Positions 6,019-7,641 of a stretch of DNA of 7,641 bases are shown here, piece after piece; positions within the stretch are counted from its first letter, which is position 1, and each line of letters starts with the position of its first letter. The DNA lies in the NCBI GenBank assembly GCA_964359095.1, contig CAYHRJ010000045.1, positions 1-7,641 of the forward strand. Reading direction: 5' to 3'. The DNA is from JACRJW01 sp964359095 (lineage in GTDB: Bacteria > Patescibacteriota > Patescibacteriia > UBA9934 > GWF2-40-263). A program made the translations under genes and the position numbers. Below the pieces are notes generated by a model. The model made no database searches, was not told the DNA's origin, and saw nothing but the letters and a program-made list of their open reading frames with translations.

Positions 6019-6919
6019 TGCGAGCCGCCTCCATGGAAAGAGTGATGGAATGCTTCTCACCGAATCGGATTTGGAACCCGACGCCGAGTCCTGTGAACAC
6101 GAGCGTGGTACCAGCCGCGACGATCGACGCGGTTTTAAGAGTGTTTGCGCTTGTCTGATGACCGAGCAGTTCATCATCGGACGTTCCAGGATCCTGAAAC
6201 AGCGAACGCTCGTTCATGGCGACCGCGTAGAGGACTCCGCCGGTGAGAGCCGACACGCCGGCCGCGATGTACCACGGACGTGGATCCTTCAAGACCGAGC
6301 GCTTGATTCCGAGGTCGGCAGCTGTGAGTCCCAGAGGATTGTCGCTCCACTTGGGCAGCGCCTCACCGGGTTGAACGTAACGCGTCTCCATGAGCACATC
6401 ACCTGATCCAAAAACCTGGATGATGACCGGAGTCGCCTTGTACCGCGCCGCATTGCGGACACCTGAGACCATGATGTAACCGCCGATGGGTGGATACACG
6501 GCCTCTGCTTCGCCGTCAGAAACATTCGCGGCCGTCTCGTAGAGAACACGCAGCGGATGATCCGCGTCCACGACATCCACAGAGAATGTGTAGCCAGGCT
6601 CCAACTTGCGCGATGCATGGAACTCTGCGATCGCCCGCGGCTCATCAGCGTTGATGTAGGCTTCCAGCGCCATGAGACGATGAAAGCCTGCAGAGGCAGC
6701 AACTGAGAGAGGTTCCTTCAGGCATGGCAGGATCTTGGTTCTGGCCAGAGTAGAGCTTGTGAGAAGCTGATCGGTTTCCATCTGAGCAAACGCCTCCTCG
6801 CCCGCGCTCTCAAGGATCGTGAGGTCGGAAAGCGTTGTGGGCGTTTCGCACACAGCCAGCGCAGTGCGCGGCATCAGCATCGACAGCGTCAAAAGAGCAC
6901 TGAAAGAGACCTTGGACAT
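6008..6919 (-). CDS. Secreted or membrane protein with helical repeat-like region, partner of the kinase
   Basis: 303 residues. A signal peptide (about 1-22, ending PRTALA) leads into a helical region at about 30-130 that looks TPR-like (CLKEPLSVAASAGFHRLMAL, then AIAEFHASRKLEPGYTF). A beta-rich segment follows (about 145-190, GGYIMVSGVRN, VIIQVFGSGDV), then two hydrophobic helices (about 216-234 and 263-284) separated by a polar loop of about 30 residues, and a short polar tail. No catalytic motif is visible and I do not recognise the family with certainty; similar layouts accompany Ser/Thr kinases in Deltaproteobacteria. The start has GGAGG 4 nt upstream (6928-6924). It is the first gene behind its own promoter, and its final codons CCA TGA lie inside the kinase start, so the two are very likely co-expressed. 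It may be a ligand-binding or scaffold partner of the kinase (inference). Confidence 0.85.
   Translation of the reverse strand: MSKVSFSALLTLSMLMPRTALAVCETPTTLSDLTILESAGEEAFAQMETDQLLTSSTLARTKILPCLKEPLSVAASAGFHRLMALEAYINADEPRAIAEFHASRKLEPGYTFSVDVVDADHPLRVLYETAANVSDGEAEAVYPPIGGYIMVSGVRNAARYKATPVIIQVFGSGDVLMETRYVQPGEALPKWSDNPLGLTAADLGIKRSVLKDPRPWYIAAGVSALTGGVLYAVAMNERSLFQDPGTSDDELLGHQTSANTLKTASIVAAGTTLVFTGLGVGFQIRFGEKHSITLSMEAARNAP
6028..6032 (-). promoter_or_regulatory. Shine-Dalgarno that fixes the kinase start
   Basis: The minus strand reads GGAGG, 9 nt, then ATG 6018. It lies within the last codons of the upstream gene. No comparable site supports the longer frame open to 6177. Confidence 0.7.
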
Positions 6920-6923
6920 CTTT

Positions 6924-6928
6924 CCTCC
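6924..6928 (-). promoter_or_regulatory. Shine-Dalgarno of the kinase-partner gene
   Basis: The minus strand reads GGAGG-AAAG-ATG. The spacing of 4 nt is a little short, but the match to the anti-SD is full, and no rival start lies near it. Confidence 0.65.
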
Positions 6929-6969
6929 GATAGAATTCGTCGCCCTTCAAGATCAAAGAACGAGGCGGA

Positions 6970-6998
6970 TTTGTATCACTTTCCACCTTCAGAGTCAA
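6970..6998 (-). promoter_or_regulatory. Promoter of the kinase-partner and kinase unit
   Basis: The minus strand has TTGACT (6998-6993), a 17-nt spacer and TACAAA (6975-6970), preceded by TGA, so the -10 is of the extended TGn type. The -35 matches 5 of 6 consensus bases and the -10 matches 4 of 6. Transcription should start near 6963, giving a leader of about 44 nt before ATG 6919. It begins about 20 nt after the stop of the small lipoprotein gene. Confidence 0.65.
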
Positions 6999-7016
6999 TA
7001 TAGCATGGTTTTAAAA

Positions 7017-7445
7017 CTACCTGGTGTCTTCAAGTCTCCACTCAGAAACAGGAGTTGCCACATCGATCTGCTCGGTGGTCGGTATAATTATGATGGAGTC
7101 AGTAATACGTTTCGTGAGAGCTGTATCCAACGTAGAGTCTGTTGTGACCTGTCCTTCAAAAGTGACCTTAATCGTCATCTGCACCTCGCTCGATTTGGTT
7201 TCACGAATCGTTGCAATACTCACTGGACCAGCATCAGCCTGACGGACAAACCAACCGGTTGGTGCTTCAAAAAGCACAGGAACCTTGCTGGACATGACAT
7301 ATGTGGTCATGTCGATTTCCTCCTCAACGATCTCCACCTGCTCTTGTGCATCTGAATCCTCCGCGAAAAATTCCTGGTTCGCTGAAGATTGTGCACATCC
7401 AGCACCTAAAAGAATGAATGCGAGTAATAATATTGAAAATTTCAT
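7017..7445 (-). CDS. Small lipoprotein of unknown function
   Basis: 142 residues. The start MKFSILLLAFILLGAGC is a classic lipoprotein signal with lipobox LGAGC and lipidated Cys17. After it come an acidic, disordered-looking stretch (about 18-45, many Glu/Asp/Gln) and one compact alpha/beta domain (about 46-142) with alternating hydrophobic residues (VPVLFEAPTGWFV, VQMTIKVTF, SIIIIPT). The phrase FEAPTGWFVRQ recalls PsbP-like lipoprotein domains, a weak resemblance and not an assignment. It starts 8 nt after the stop of the lumazine synthase gene with no Shine-Dalgarno, so it is probably co-transcribed with it. No terminator follows, so some read-through into the kinase unit is possible. It should sit on the outer face of the cytoplasmic membrane. 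Confidence 0.85.
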   Translation of the reverse strand: MKFSILLLAFILLGAGCAQSSANQEFFAEDSDAQEQVEIVEEEIDMTTYVMSSKVPVLFEAPTGWFVRQADAGPVSIATIRETKSSEVQMTIKVTFEGQVTTDSTLDTALTKRITDSIIIIPTTEQIDVATPVSEWRLEDTR

Positions 7446-7453
7446 AGAAAAAA

Positions 7454-7641
7454 TTACAAGCTCTTTAAATTACGTCGTCGCCAATCGATGATCTCGGCCG
7501 TAGCGATCGCGGCTTCTACGCCTTTGTTGAACGCGTTGTCCTGACATCTCGCTTCTAGTTGCGCCTCATTTGCAACGGGAATGACCTCCATGATGATGGG
7601 AACGCCTTCTTCCAGCATGACCTTATTAAAACCCTCGGCGC
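7454..7641 (-). CDS. ribH: Probable 6,7-dimethyl-8-ribityllumazine synthase, C-terminal part
   Basis: 61 residues and a TAA stop at 7454-7456; the start lies outside the window. Lumazine synthase condenses 5-amino-6-ribitylamino-uracil with 3,4-dihydroxy-2-butanone 4-phosphate in riboflavin synthesis, as a cytoplasmic oligomer. The tail shows the family's last features: a strand following a helix (GVPIIMEVIPVANEAQLEAR, where most members have VAFGVLTTDT.EQA..R), then NKGVEAAIATAEIIDWRR, matching the closing NKG.EAA..A.EM helix. The segment between them (CQDNAF) replaces the usual AG.KAG and the TT of LTTDT is absent, so it belongs to a divergent branch such as I recall from CPR genomes. The catalytic His and the substrate loops lie beyond the edge and cannot be checked. 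A RibH-like protein of another role remains possible. Confidence 0.75.
   Translation of the reverse strand, partial: AEGFNKVMLEEGVPIIMEVIPVANEAQLEARCQDNAFNKGVEAAIATAEIIDWRRRNLKSL

Noticed and set aside
7083..7088. Perfect TATAAT on the plus strand
   Set aside because: It lies inside the small lipoprotein gene, where it encodes part of the Ile-rich strand. No -35 or plus-strand gene follows.
6819..7355. Plus-strand ORF of 178 codons spanning the gap between two minus-strand genes
   Set aside because: It crosses a minus-strand promoter and two genes with clear signal peptides, and no start signal supports it.
1..7641. CRISPR array, tRNA genes, insertion sequence
   Set aside because: No regularly spaced direct repeats, no cloverleaf with a GGTTCGA-type T-arm and no transposase motif or terminal inverted repeats were found by eye.

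Overview
All genes supported here lie on the minus strand, so the biological reading order runs from position 7641 down to 1. The window suggests a bacterium of the Patescibacteria/CPR type, by inference only. SerS carries the TAEQ-x-IGPMHMDEIL variant that I associate with CPR seryl-tRNA synthetases, the lumazine-synthase tail looks like the divergent CPR-type RibH, and the large lipoprotein holds a DGTLVK...DG..RWI module I recall from secreted CPR proteins. The kinase and its secreted partner, however, also resemble gene pairs of myxobacteria and related Deltaproteobacteria. The taxon is therefore open. Composition varies by eye: the lipoprotein, kinase and partner genes are GC-rich, and serS, the ribH tail and the stretch between serS and the lipoprotein gene are more AT-rich.

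Layout in reading order: (1) 7641-7454, the C-terminal end of a probable 6,7-dimethyl-8-ribityllumazine synthase; (2) 7445-7017, a small lipoprotein 8 nt downstream; (3) a clear extended -10 promoter (6998-6970) driving a two-gene unit, made of a secreted/membrane protein with a helical repeat-like domain (6919-6008) and a transmembrane Ser/Thr protein kinase with a PEGA-like outer domain (6018-4216), whose ends overlap by 11 nt; (4) two successive terminator-like hairpins (4208-4181 and 4181-4117); (5) serS (4091-2820); (6) an AT-rich stretch with a probable serS terminator (2730-2701) and a doubtful 87-codon ORF (2805-2542); (7) a 672-aa M23-peptidase-like lipoprotein with an extremely acidic linker (2416-398), closed by a strong terminator (357-322); (8) a short CTAC-rich repeat tract (about 284-320); (9) a consensus extended -10 element and the start of a further secreted or membrane-anchored protein that runs out of the window (215-1).

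Functionally the window mixes housekeeping genes (riboflavin synthesis, serine tRNA charging) with envelope genes: two lipoproteins, a kinase with a probable periplasmic or extracellular domain, its membrane partner and a further exported protein. The kinase and partner share promoter, overlap and terminators, so they most likely form one envelope-signalling module. No tRNA, rRNA, CRISPR array or insertion sequence was seen.
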